64,000 nt of DNA from Peptostreptococcaceae bacterium oral taxon 113 str. W5053 (GCA_000467935.1 KI259812.1:49224-113223), one strand, 5' to 3'; positions 28,784 to 37,594 are shown, counted from the stretch's first letter. The notes: a model not told the origin generated them from the letters alone. Translations and numbers: made by a program.

Positions 28784-29115
28784 AAGTAAATCAGATGATC
28801 GCGTGTGTTTACACGAGGAAAGTCCGTGCACCGCAGAGCAGGATACCGGATAACGTCCGGTGGGGGCGACCCTAAGGAAAGTGCAACAGAGAGATACCGC
28901 TTTGCGTGAGCGAAGTAAGGGTGGAAAGGTGAGGTAAGAGCTCACCAGCGTATAAGCGATTATGACGGCTATGTAAACCCTATCCGGTGCAAGATCGAAT
29001 GGACCATAACAGCGGCTGCTCGTCGCTACTACATGGTGGATTGCTTGAGCTTATCGGTAACGATAAGACTAGATAGATGATCATCAAATACAGAACACGG
29101 CTTATAGATTTGCTT
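28784..29115 (+). ncRNA. rnpB: RNase P RNA, bacterial A-type
   Basis: The catalytic RNA of the enzyme that removes 5' leaders from tRNA precursors. AAGTAAATC (28784) pairs with GATTTGCTT (29107) as helix P1. Conserved elements in order: GAGGAAAGTCCGTGC, then AAAGTGCAACAGAGA, GCAAGATCGAATGGACCATA, GGCTGCTCGTC, and the P4 3' strand in ACAGAACACGGCTTATAG. This set and spacing match the ancestral A-type seen in Clostridia rather than the B-type of Bacillus. Length about 332 nt. A terminator follows 18 bases later. Confidence 0.93.
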
Positions 29116-29132
29116 TTGACCCTTGAATTTTG

Positions 29133-29157
29133 CGACTCTTTAAAAGAGTCGTTTTTT
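29133..29157 (+). terminator. Intrinsic terminator of rnpB
   Basis: CGACTCTTTAAAAGAGTCG stem-loop directly followed by six T. Confidence 0.85.
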
Positions 29158-29195
29158 ATATGTAGGCTTATAGGACAAAAAGCAGGGGTCTGTTT

Positions 29196-29249
29196 TTTTG
29201 ATAATATTTTGATATTCATATATTTTGATAATATTTTGATATTCATATA
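29196..29249. repeat. Exact tandem duplication of a 27-bp AT-rich unit
   Basis: The unit starting TTTTGATAATATTTTGATAT occurs twice in direct succession (29196-29222 and 29223-29249) with no mismatch. It lies in the gap after rnpB and before the HTH gene of the glycosyltransferase-kinase cluster. The remaining gap (29158-29460) holds no gene; TTGACA at 29301 has no properly spaced -10. Confidence 0.85.
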
Positions 29250-29460
29250 TAATAAAAATATTATAGTGTTTATGTATTTTCTGAAGAAAACGAACAGGGA
29301 TTGACAGAGAAAACTTTTATAATGGAAATGTATCTGCAAAGATAAATTGTGGAAATATTTACGGTATGAAATATCCGAATTTGTATTTTTTATATATGGG
29401 AAGTAAAAAATGCAAAAAGTCTTAAAGAGGGATAAAACAGCGAAGTGACGGGAGGCTCCT

Positions 29461-29916
29461 ATGAGCAGTTCAAAAGGAGATTTGAATAAAAAACATCTTG
29501 ATACACGTCTTATGCACGAAAAATTGAAGGGGGATTTTTTTCCGGAGGATTGGAAAGAATTTCTTGAAGATGATGTTCGGGATTTTTTTGATGCTTTATT
29601 GATTGAAACGAAGCAAAGGAAAAGCGATATTATTCGAAAAGCAAATCTTTCTCGCGTCTACGGGTATCAATTGATGGAGGGAAGACGGCGGGGAAAGCGG
29701 GATTATTATCTTTTGATTGCATTGGCGATGTCTCTTGATTTAAAGACTACGCAAAGGATGTTGTCGATTACGCAAAGCGGAGCATTGCATCCGCTTATTA
29801 AAAGAGATGCCGCTGTTATTTTTGCCATCAATCATGGATATGACTGTTTCAAAACATATGATTTTATGTGTTCTCTGGGGCTTGTTCCTTTGGATGACGG
29901 TTCGGAAAATGAATAA
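29461..29916 (+). CDS. Putative HTH (XRE-like) regulator of the glycosyltransferase-kinase cluster
   Basis: 151 residues. After a hydrophilic N-terminus, residues about 45-105 look like a phage-repressor-type five-helix DNA-binding domain: VRDFFDALLIETKQRKSDII, then ANLSRVYGYQLMEGRRRGKR with the second and third helices, and YYLLIALAMSLDLKTTQRML. The remaining part (LHPLIKRDAAVIFAINHGYD) is an all-helical tail. Similar short proteins stand near Ser/Thr kinases with DUF5050 domains in Clostridia; I recall the association but not a named family. GGGAGG precedes the ATG. As first gene of the cluster it is a candidate for the factor that reads the shared promoter motif at 29925 and 36869. Confidence 0.6.
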   Translation: MSSSKGDLNKKHLDTRLMHEKLKGDFFPEDWKEFLEDDVRDFFDALLIETKQRKSDIIRKANLSRVYGYQLMEGRRRGKRDYYLLIALAMSLDLKTTQRMLSITQSGALHPLIKRDAAVIFAINHGYDCFKTYDFMCSLGLVPLDDGSENE

Positions 29917-29924
29917 AGAAAAGT

Positions 29925-29971
29925 TTTGTATGCAGAGCGCAGACAACTGTTAAAAAGAGAAGGTTTATACT
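29925..29971 (+). promoter_or_regulatory. Cluster-specific promoter motif, copy 1
   Basis: TTTGTATGCA-N4-GCAGACAA-N19-TATACT. The same three blocks with identical spacings recur at 36869-36915 ahead of another gene of the cluster. TATACT is a good -10, while the expected -35 position (about 29943) carries no TTGACA-like hexamer and overlaps GCAGACAA. This suggests an activator or alternative sigma factor. It lies about 90 bases before the lipoprotein gene. Confidence 0.6.
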
Positions 29972-30058
29972 AAGTATAGTCTCAGAAGATTATAATCTTG
30001 AAAGAATTGTAAAGTTTGATGTAAATAAGGAGGAATGGAGGTTCATGCGGAGGTTAAA

Positions 30059-31339
30059 ATGGTCAAAACCACAAAAACGGTAAAACTTGTCTTGTGTGTG
30101 TTTATTTTTTTTATCATGATGTTGTTCGGTTGCCGTTCGGATGTGAAAATTGAACCTGCGGCCGAAGATGTATTCAAGCATTGGGCGGCTGCAGGTTTTC
30201 TTGCTCAAAAGGTGGAGGAGAGTAAAGGATTTATTGCCGGGACGAATCAAAAGACAAACGGATCGGACTATGCTTATTTATACGATAATGCGGTAGCGGC
30301 GATTGCCCTGTCTTATGCAGGAGCTGACTGGCATGCACAAAAAATTGCAGATGCTATGGTGTTTGCACAAGGACACGACAGAAAATTTCATGACGGAAGA
30401 CTTCGAAATGCATATATCGGTGGTGATGCTAAAAGCGATTCAGGTCGATCCCTTATGGCTGAAAAAGTGACGATACGGCTTCCCGGATTTTGGCAGGACG
30501 GTCGCTGGCAAGAGGATTCTTATACCGTTTCCACTTCGACGGGAAATATGGCTTGGTCGATTATAGCTCTTTGTACGGTGGCAAAGAATGCACCGGAAAT
30601 GCAACGGGAACAATATCTTGCAGCTGCAATTTCCGCAGCGGATTTTGTGATGAGTTTAAAGTCCGATCATGGCGGATTCACGGCAGGCTATGAAGGATGG
30701 GATGATGCTCAGACAAAAGTGACGTATCTGTCTACGGAACACAATATCGATCTTGTAGTTGCCTTTTCTTCTCTTGCGGATGCCATAGAAGAAAAGGATT
30801 CGGTCAAGGCTATGGAGTATAGAAATGCAGCAAAATATGCCAAAGATTTTGTTTTTTCCATGTACGATAAAGATCTTTGCTGTTTTTATACCGGAACGGA
30901 AATTGACGAAAAGACTGTGAGTAAAGGTGTTATTCCTTTGGATGCCAATACGCTTGCAATTCTTGCCTTTTCCGAAGATTTAAAGGATGTCTATAAGGTT
31001 ATTTCTTTTGTTGAGAAACGAATGACGGTGGGAGAGGGCTTTGATTTTAGTGCCGGTGATTTGGACGGTATTTGGAATGAAGGTACGGCACAAATGGCGG
31101 TTTGTTATAGCGTGTTGGGAAGCTCGGATAAGTATCAAAAGATGATGGATTATTTAAAAACACAGGTCGATGTGGACGGAAGTATTCCCGCTGCCGACAG
31201 AGACGGGGTTTCTACGGGTTTTGTCATTATCGGTTCGGATATCTTGTGGGAGTATCACAACACACAGAGTATCGGGGCGACGGGATGGCTTGCTTTTGCT
31301 CAGATGAATAGAAATCCCTTGGGGAAAAATCCGGAGTAG
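30059..31339 (+). CDS. Lipoprotein with helical-toroid glycosidase-like domain
   Basis: 426 residues from the ATG at 30059 (GCGGAGG 5 bases upstream); ATG codons at 30035 and 30050 would start inside other AGGAGG-like sites. Lysine-rich start, hydrophobic stretch and lipobox MLFGC put it on the outer membrane face. The rest is repeated helix pairs with YLYDNAVAAIALSYA, TGNMAWSIIAL, LSTEHNIDLVVAFSSLADA, LDANTLAILAF and DGIWNEGTAQMAVCY, the alternating pattern of an (alpha/alpha) toroid as in GH8, GH9 or GH88-like enzymes. The acidic EHNID and WNEG positions are possible catalytic residues. Directly upstream of a processive glycosyltransferase, it may trim the exported polymer as BcsZ does for cellulose. 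The exact family is not recognised. Confidence 0.65.
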   Translation: MVKTTKTVKLVLCVFIFFIMMLFGCRSDVKIEPAAEDVFKHWAAAGFLAQKVEESKGFIAGTNQKTNGSDYAYLYDNAVAAIALSYAGADWHAQKIADAMVFAQGHDRKFHDGRLRNAYIGGDAKSDSGRSLMAEKVTIRLPGFWQDGRWQEDSYTVSTSTGNMAWSIIALCTVAKNAPEMQREQYLAAAISAADFVMSLKSDHGGFTAGYEGWDDAQTKVTYLSTEHNIDLVVAFSSLADAIEEKDSVKAMEYRNAAKYAKDFVFSMYDKDLCCFYTGTEIDEKTVSKGVIPLDANTLAILAFSEDLKDVYKVISFVEKRMTVGEGFDFSAGDLDGIWNEGTAQMAVCYSVLGSSDKYQKMMDYLKTQVDVDGSIPAADRDGVSTGFVIIGSDILWEYHNTQSIGATGWLAFAQMNRNPLGKNPE

Positions 31340-31345
31340 GTGAAG

Positions 31346-34300
31346 ATGATGCAAAGAGTGCAAGGACAGAAAAAAATTCCGGAAAATCTTGGGAACGGTC
31401 TATGCGGTATCTGGCCGTATGTTCTTGTGCTTGTCTTTAATGGGGCGGTACATATTTTTCTTTTCTTTTTTTACGGGCAAACGTTTCAAAGTTTTTTTCG
31501 ATTGTTTTTTTCATGTATTTTTTTTATCTACCCTTTATATTATGTGACAGATACATTGTGGTCTTTGCGCCCGTCCGTATGTGATGTTCTCTCCGGAAGG
31601 CTTGAAATCAATCGGAAGTATTATATGAATGTAGCTCAAAAAGAAGTAGAAGAAGAGAATCTTTTACCGGTTACGGTGAGCGTTCCCGTTTATATGGAAG
31701 ACAATCAAGTTATTTTTAAAACCTTAAGAGAAAGTCTTTTGGCGGCTAAGCGATATGAAAAGTATAGCGGAAAAAGGACAAATATTATTGTTTCCGATGA
31801 CGGTCTTGCTCCGATGTTGGGTGGGATTTGTACGAAAGAAAGAGTCTTGAAACTGATTCGTGATTTTTCCGATAATGCTTCGCTATTGACGGAACAAGAG
31901 AAAAAAGCGGTTTGTCGTATTTTGTTTTACAGAGAAAAGGGAATATCCTTTGTTGTTCGTCCTCAAGAAGGGCGGACGGGTCTGTTTAAAAAATCATCCA
32001 ATTTAAACTATACTTTGCGTTTGGGAAATGAACTGTCCGAAGGGAAAAAGCTGGAGGATCTTATTGGAGAGGGCGGTTTTTTTGAAGGAGCTTATGCGGA
32101 AGGGGATATTATAACCAATGAAATTATTCTTCTTTTGGACAAAGATTCCGGCGTAAAAGAGAGGATTATGGAAGCGATTCTTCCCGAATTTGCTACAGAC
32201 GAAAAACTTGCTTATGTGCAGTGCGCCACCAATGCAGGAAATCTGTACGAAAACTACTACACCTATGCTACGGGACATCAAGTCAATAATTTATTTCATA
32301 ATATTTGGCCATGCAAAGCATTGCAAGGTTTCTTTGTGCCTCTTGTCGGACATAATGTTTTTCTTCGAAAAAGTATTTTGGAAAAAAGCGGTCTTTGGTC
32401 CGAGAATAAGGTATCTGAAGATTATGATAAGGCGATTTGTTTTTACAGTATGGGTTATCATGGAAAGTATGCTCAGATAAAAGGACTTGAATTTACAGAG
32501 TATGCCAGCCGTACTTTTACCGAAGAAACCGGGAAACAATATCGGTATGCTTACGGATTGTTTGAAATGATTTTTGACGGAACCGTTATACCCGGAAAAA
32601 CACGAAACTGTGATTTGTTTTATATGTTGTTGTATTTTTGCTCCGTAATCAATTTGACAATGTTGCTTCCTACAGTGCTTTTGGAGTGTTATTTCGGAAA
32701 TGTACATTTCTTATGGGCAGGTTTTCTTTTGTGCAATATATGTTTTATTTTACTCCCTCTTTTAAGAGGGTTTATTATGCGTTATCGTTTATCTGAAGAA
32801 AATTCGGAAAAATTTATTTATATCCTTCTGATTGCTCTTTCTTTTATCGGTCATTCATTTTCTTTTTTTATGGGAACTTGTCGATATTTGTTCAATAAGT
32901 TAAAGAAAAATCAGAGACCGTTCCCTTCTACAAGTGTTGATCTGTTGGAATATCGATTTATAGACGGTGTGAAATTATTTGTTGACTATATACGAAAAAA
33001 TCCGTGCTTTCTTGTGATTTCTTTTTTTTGTATGGATCGGGGGATTTTTATGCTCACGAGAAAAGGAATGGAACCGTTGACGGGTTTTATCTATTGCTAT
33101 ATTTTATTTTGTGCTGTATTTTCCCCTGTTTTATTGACACCCCAATTATTGATGAGCTTTTTAGGAAAAAATACTATTGAGGGAAAGATGGAGATGAAGA
33201 GACTGAAATACGATCAAAAACAGAAGAGCACAGCTTGGGATATGAACAGGCAACTATCCTCTCCGAGAATTGTGAACACTTCGTTGAAAAGTGAATTGTC
33301 CGAAAGTGATATTGAAAAGTTTTTAGGCGCATATCAGGAAAACCTTCAAGCTTCGATACCGAGGGAAGGGATGCCGGAGGAATTGCTTTCCGACTATGTT
33401 TTTGAAAGTTGTCTTAGAAAAGATTCGGATGGGAAAAAGGAGATTTATTTATTGCGTCGGAAGGATAAAACAAGAGCACTTCTTAAAATTACGAAGAATT
33501 ATCCGGAGGAGGATGCTTTAGAAGAAGCAAAATTATTAGGGAAATTGAATCATTCGGGAATTCCGAAAGTATATGCTTTTTATGAAAAGGAGGATAAAAA
33601 ATATATTGTTCGGGAATATATTGAAGGATATTCTTTGTATGAGCTTGTAAATTCGGGGAAAAGTTTCAGTGTAAAGGATATTTTCGGTATTATGTTGAAA
33701 CTCACGGATATTTTAAGTTATTTACATTCCGAAAACCCGCCGATAATTCATCGTGATATCAAACCGCAGAATATTATTGTCGGGAGAGACGGCGGCATCC
33801 ATCTTATTGATTTCGGTATTGCCAGAGTACATAAAGAAGAGAGGACTCAAGATACTTCCGTGGTGTTAACCTTGGACTATGCTTCACCGGAACAATACGG
33901 ATTTGAACAAACCACTCCCTTATCCGATATCTACTCTCTCGGTGTGGTCATGTTGTTTTTGGCGACGGGAAGAACGGCGAGGTCGGGATTGGAAGCACAG
34001 ATTGTGAATAATCGCCTTAGAAATTTAATTGAGCGGTGTATTGCTTTTAATCCGAAAGCCAGAATACAGAGTGTAGAAGAAATTCGTGAATATATTTTAA
34101 GAGATAAGGACATAGGGAAGTCAAAAGGAAAAAGGACAGCTCTTGTCGTTGCATTTGGCTTTACGGTTATTTTCTGTCTATCCCTTCTTTTTTACGGAAT
34201 GGGCTTTTTAAAAGGGAAGAATCACGCTCAAAAATCGGCTTATGAGTATGCTTATGGAATCGGATATACAGAAGGCTATGACAATATGCCGGTTTTCCAA

Positions 34301-35158
34301 AAGGGGGAAAGACAAAACAACCCGGAAGGTGGAAATATCTTCGGGAACATGGCTATAGACGGCGGTGCTTTTGCAGTACAGGGAGAAAATCTGGTGTTTT
34401 TCATTATGCAAGGAGACATCTATAAGATGTCTGTAAACGGTACACAGGGGGAAGCTGTTGTAAAAGGAAGCAATGCCAGAGCTCTTGGCTGTCATCAGGA
34501 TTGGTTGTACTATTCCTCCGGGCGTAAGATATTGCAAACCAATATTCACACGTTACGCACAGATATTCTTTTCGAGGATTTGTTCGGGGAAATGTATATT
34601 ACAGATGACTCTTATTATGTTCATACGGAGAAGGGGCTGTATTTATGGAATGAGGATAGGGGAAAAGTTATTGAAATGGATGAGCTACCCTCTTGTAAGT
34701 CGTTAAATATAGAAGGAGAAAAGTTGTTTTTTGTGGATCAAAAAACAAATGAGTTGTTTTGTCGGGATAGTTCAGGAAAGAATGTGAAAAAAGTTATAGA
34801 CGGGAATTGTAAGAGTGTTTGCCTCTTTGAAGGGGAAGTGTTTTGTTCGATTTATAGTGAACATGGGGGAGCATTGGTAAAAATCGGTGAAAATGGCAAA
34901 AAGGAAGTTCTTGCTGAAGAGAATGCTCGAATGCTTAATATTGTTGAGGACGGAATTTATTTTATCGATGATTTTGACGGAAGTATAAACCTTCGTTCTT
35001 TTGACGGTCGTATCCGTAAACAAATTTCAAAAAATCGTGCAATGGATTTTAATATTGCCGGAGGGTGGATTTTTTATCATAATGAGGCGGATGGCGGACG
35101 ATTGTGGTGTGTTCGATTGGATGGATCAAATAATCATCCGGTATTTTTCGAGGAGTAG
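31346..35158 (+). CDS. Fusion of processive family-2 glycosyltransferase, Ser/Thr protein kinase and extracellular DUF5050-like sensor
   Basis: About 1270 residues. N-terminal membrane helices (about 25-70) lead to a GT2 domain with SDDG (152), DKD (267), EDYD (360) and QYRY (400), the D, DxD, ED and Q-x-x-R/W set of cellulose- and hyaluronan-synthase-like enzymes, then five to seven more helices (425-605). A complete Hanks-type kinase follows: ALLK (Lys 716), helix-C Glu near 729, HRDIKPQN (804-811), DFG (824-826) and SPE. A helix at about 933-957 leads to a 300-residue exterior part of WLYYSS/IYKM-like beta repeats (DUF5050-like propeller), ending NIAGGWIFYHN. An inference is that outside signals sensed by the propeller control the synthase by phosphorylation. 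ATG at 31346 follows GGAGTAGGTG; 31349 is possible. It is preceded by the glycosidase-like lipoprotein gene and followed by the pseudokinase gene. Confidence 0.85.
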   Translation: MMQRVQGQKKIPENLGNGLCGIWPYVLVLVFNGAVHIFLFFFYGQTFQSFFRLFFSCIFFIYPLYYVTDTLWSLRPSVCDVLSGRLEINRKYYMNVAQKEVEEENLLPVTVSVPVYMEDNQVIFKTLRESLLAAKRYEKYSGKRTNIIVSDDGLAPMLGGICTKERVLKLIRDFSDNASLLTEQEKKAVCRILFYREKGISFVVRPQEGRTGLFKKSSNLNYTLRLGNELSEGKKLEDLIGEGGFFEGAYAEGDIITNEIILLLDKDSGVKERIMEAILPEFATDEKLAYVQCATNAGNLYENYYTYATGHQVNNLFHNIWPCKALQGFFVPLVGHNVFLRKSILEKSGLWSENKVSEDYDKAICFYSMGYHGKYAQIKGLEFTEYASRTFTEETGKQYRYAYGLFEMIFDGTVIPGKTRNCDLFYMLLYFCSVINLTMLLPTVLLECYFGNVHFLWAGFLLCNICFILLPLLRGFIMRYRLSEENSEKFIYILLIALSFIGHSFSFFMGTCRYLFNKLKKNQRPFPSTSVDLLEYRFIDGVKLFVDYIRKNPCFLVISFFCMDRGIFMLTRKGMEPLTGFIYCYILFCAVFSPVLLTPQLLMSFLGKNTIEGKMEMKRLKYDQKQKSTAWDMNRQLSSPRIVNTSLKSELSESDIEKFLGAYQENLQASIPREGMPEELLSDYVFESCLRKDSDGKKEIYLLRRKDKTRALLKITKNYPEEDALEEAKLLGKLNHSGIPKVYAFYEKEDKKYIVREYIEGYSLYELVNSGKSFSVKDIFGIMLKLTDILSYLHSENPPIIHRDIKPQNIIVGRDGGIHLIDFGIARVHKEERTQDTSVVLTLDYASPEQYGFEQTTPLSDIYSLGVVMLFLATGRTARSGLEAQIVNNRLRNLIERCIAFNPKARIQSVEEIREYILRDKDIGKSKGKRTALVVAFGFTVIFCLSLLFYGMGFLKGKNHAQKSAYEYAYGIGYTEGYDNMPVFQKGERQNNPEGGNIFGNMAIDGGAFAVQGENLVFFIMQGDIYKMSVNGTQGEAVVKGSNARALGCHQDWLYYSSGRKILQTNIHTLRTDILFEDLFGEMYITDDSYYVHTEKGLYLWNEDRGKVIEMDELPSCKSLNIEGEKLFFVDQKTNELFCRDSSGKNVKKVIDGNCKSVCLFEGEVFCSIYSEHGGALVKIGENGKKEVLAEENARMLNIVEDGIYFIDDFDGSINLRSFDGRIRKQISKNRAMDFNIAGGWIFYHNEADGGRLWCVRLDGSNNHPVFFEE

Positions 35159-35163
35159 ATTCT

Positions 35164-36720
35164 ATGTTGAAAAAACCGAAATTTAAGGGGCAAAATCAAA
35201 GAGAGCGTTCCGTGTTTGAAATCGTATCGGAAGAGGGACCGATGCGCCCTAAAGAAATACTTTATATCCTTGGGCAGGTATGTCTTTTATTGGAAGAAAA
35301 GAAACATAAGAGGATAGTTCAAGACCATATATATATCCATCCGAAAAATATTATCGTCAATATAGACGGGAGTATACATTTTTCCGTTAAGTTGTTGCCG
35401 TTTTCGGATCGGGAAGGATATTTTCCGCCGGAATCGGGACCGACTGACAAAAACAGTTCCGGAGCGGATGTATACGGGTTGGGGATCCTGATGATTTACA
35501 TGGCTACAGGCCAGGAAAAGAAAACGAATATAGATGTATTAATCAGCAACCGCTGTCTTCGTACTTTAATTGCAGACTGTACGGCATTTAATCCCGAAGA
35601 ACGTTTCCCGGATACGGGCAAATTAATGAAAGCTATCCATGAAGTAACAGGTATTCGAAAAAAAGTTTCAATTTTATTTAAGATAATCATATGTGGGTGT
35701 TTGATTGGATTTCTTGTTATCTCATGGAAAAAAGGAAAATTACGAGGAAGTGTAATCGGAGAAGAAGCCGGTTATATGGAAGGTTATGTCAGGGGTTATG
35801 AACAGGGTTTTGCCGATGCGCCGGGGATTGATATTCATAATGTGCCTTTTGATGCGAACAACGGAAATCTATCCGGAAATTTTGCGGCAAAAGATGGTGC
35901 TATTGCAGTTTGCGGTGAAGACGAAATATTTTTCTTATGGGAGAAGAATATTTATCGGATGAATCCTTATACGAAAGAAAAAAGTCTTCTTGTGAGAGGT
36001 GTTGAAAATTATGGATTGAATTATTATAACGGTTGGCTCTATTATAGTACCGATGAAAAAGTTTTTCGATTTAACCCTAAAAGGATGAAAGAAGAAGTTT
36101 TTTGTGAGAACCATACAGGTTTTTTGTACATTGTGGACGGTGTTTTTTATCTTTATGACAGTTCCGGGACAAATTATTTATATCGGATTCATCCGGAGAC
36201 GGGGAAACCGACGCAGATCAATGGGGCAATGAAGTACCGTTGTTTGAATATAGTGGGAAAAAAACTCTATTATATTGATTTGGAGAGGGGAAACAGTATA
36301 TATTGTTGTGATTTGGACGGTGGAAATCTAAGGCTTGTTAACAGCAATTCTTGTGAGCGTTTCTGTATTCACGGGAATAAGATATATGTCGGTATTATCG
36401 GTGATAAAAGAGATGGGCTCGGTCGATTGAAAGGGGATATAATATGTATGGATTTGGATGGCGGAAATCTTGAAAATCTTACAAATATTCCCGCATATTA
36501 CCCGAATGTCACAGATAGCGGAATCTTTTATGTGGCAGGGAATCGAAGAACATTGGAATGGATGTCTTTAGACGGAAAAACTCGATATACCGTCGTCTCC
36601 ACTCCCACAAGCGAGTTTAATATTGCCGGAGGATGGATTTTTTATCGTAATGAACAGGATAATGATAAGATGTGGTGTGTCCGTATAGACGGCTCGGGTA
36701 ACGGAAAGCTTACAGAATAG
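35164..36720 (+). CDS. Membrane pseudokinase with extracellular DUF5050-like sensor
   Basis: 518 residues. Residues about 30-165 are a kinase C-lobe remnant: DHIYIHPKNIIVN stands where HRDIKPQNIIV is in the neighbour (catalytic Asp lost), LLPF replaces DFG, FPPES stands for APE, and ADVYGLGILMIYMATGQ matches SDIYSLGVVMLFLATG. The N-lobe with its Lys is missing, so it should not phosphorylate. One helix (about 171-187) and a GYxxGY-rich stalk lead to an exterior part sharing NIAGGWIFYRNE and many beta-repeat positions with the fusion protein upstream, so the pair arose by duplication. It may bind or regulate the active kinase. GGAG lies 8 bases before the ATG; the gap to the upstream gene is 5 bases. 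Confidence 0.8.
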   Translation: MLKKPKFKGQNQRERSVFEIVSEEGPMRPKEILYILGQVCLLLEEKKHKRIVQDHIYIHPKNIIVNIDGSIHFSVKLLPFSDREGYFPPESGPTDKNSSGADVYGLGILMIYMATGQEKKTNIDVLISNRCLRTLIADCTAFNPEERFPDTGKLMKAIHEVTGIRKKVSILFKIIICGCLIGFLVISWKKGKLRGSVIGEEAGYMEGYVRGYEQGFADAPGIDIHNVPFDANNGNLSGNFAAKDGAIAVCGEDEIFFLWEKNIYRMNPYTKEKSLLVRGVENYGLNYYNGWLYYSTDEKVFRFNPKRMKEEVFCENHTGFLYIVDGVFYLYDSSGTNYLYRIHPETGKPTQINGAMKYRCLNIVGKKLYYIDLERGNSIYCCDLDGGNLRLVNSNSCERFCIHGNKIYVGIIGDKRDGLGRLKGDIICMDLDGGNLENLTNIPAYYPNVTDSGIFYVAGNRRTLEWMSLDGKTRYTVVSTPTSEFNIAGGWIFYRNEQDNDKMWCVRIDGSGNGKLTE

Positions 36721-36756
36721 ATGTTTTTTAGCGAAGCAAGGAAAGCTAAGGCGCAA

Positions 36757-36789
36757 GCAGCGGGTTTATTTTAAAACCGGCTGCTTTTT
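36757..36789 (+). terminator. Intrinsic terminator after the pseudokinase gene
   Basis: GCAGCGGGTTT and AAACCGGCTGC form an 11-bp stem with one mismatch, followed by TTTTT. Confidence 0.75.
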
Positions 36790-36868
36790 GCGTTGAGAAC
36801 GATTTTGTAGGGAGGAGAAAATGTATTGTTAACGAAATTTAAGATGAAATATGCTTAAAAATTTTTAA

Positions 36869-36915
36869 TTTGTATGCATAGAGCAGACAAAATGTGAAGT
36901 CATTCGGCTTATACT
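36869..36915 (+). promoter_or_regulatory. Cluster-specific promoter motif, copy 2
   Basis: TTTGTATGCA-N4-GCAGACAA-N19-TATACT, identical in blocks and spacing to the motif at 29925-29971, while the spacer bases differ. It lies after a terminator and about 100 bases before the DUF4352-like lipoprotein gene, so it should start a second transcript of the cluster under the same control. Confidence 0.6.
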
Positions 36916-37018
36916 GTATATAACAGCACAGCGCAAGGAGAATAAGTAGGAGAATATTAAAAAAATTCAAACTGATGTGTCGGAAGAAGAAATAATAAGG
37001 ATAAGGAGGCGTTTAAAA

Positions 37019-37594
37019 ATGAGAAAAAGGATAGGGCTTGTTGTATTGTTTCTAAGCTTGTGCATACTTGTTACAGCTTGTGGAGGACAGGTAGAAAGTA
37101 AAAAAGAAACGCAGAAACAATCGATGAAAAATATTGTAACAAAAAAAGAGGGATCTGCGGCGAAAAATGGAAGGAAAAAGCATAAAGGAGAGAAAGACAA
37201 TAATATCGAGGAAGCTCAAAAGGAAGAAAGTCCGATTTTATTGACTTTGAACGATAATGTTACCATAAAGCTCATAGGAGTGAACACGGAAGTTAAACAG
37301 CAAAATCAGCCTAAAGGAAAATGGATGAAACTGGTTTTTATCGAAGTGGATTCAAAAGAAGGATGGCGTAAAATCATTGGTGAGTTGAATAAAAATATTT
37401 CTTTGCAGGATAAGAACGGAACGGTTTATACGACCAATACTTTCAATGCTGTAATTAGGGGTGGGAAAGAAACTTTCGGTATGGTTTATGATATTCCAAA
37501 GGATGTCCCTCTTGAAGATTTGATATTGACAGGGAATTATAAAGGAGAAGAAGTGAGTGTAAATCTTGGAGATCTTCCTTTAAGTAAAGAATAA
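37019..37594 (+). CDS. Lipoprotein with DUF4352-like immunoglobulin-fold domain
   Basis: 191 residues from the ATG at 37019, with AAGGAGG 9 bases upstream. A basic start (MRKRIG), hydrophobic segment and lipobox VTAC mark a lipoprotein; a lysine-rich linker of about 50 residues follows. The C-terminal about 115 residues (NVTIKLIGVNTEV, GKWMKLVFIEVDSKEGW, ISLQDKNGTVYTTN, GMVYDIPKDV) match the beta-sandwich pattern of DUF4352/telokin-like domains, here of unknown function. It is on the exterior, as are the sensors of the neighbouring kinases, and lies under the shared promoter motif. Confidence 0.65.
   Translation: MRKRIGLVVLFLSLCILVTACGGQVESKKETQKQSMKNIVTKKEGSAAKNGRKKHKGEKDNNIEEAQKEESPILLTLNDNVTIKLIGVNTEVKQQNQPKGKWMKLVFIEVDSKEGWRKIIGELNKNISLQDKNGTVYTTNTFNAVIRGGKETFGMVYDIPKDVPLEDLILTGNYKGEEVSVNLGDLPLSKE

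Noticed and set aside
29301..29323. TTGACA and TATAAT before the HTH gene as a promoter
   Set aside because: The spacer is only 11 bases, too short for a sigma-A promoter.
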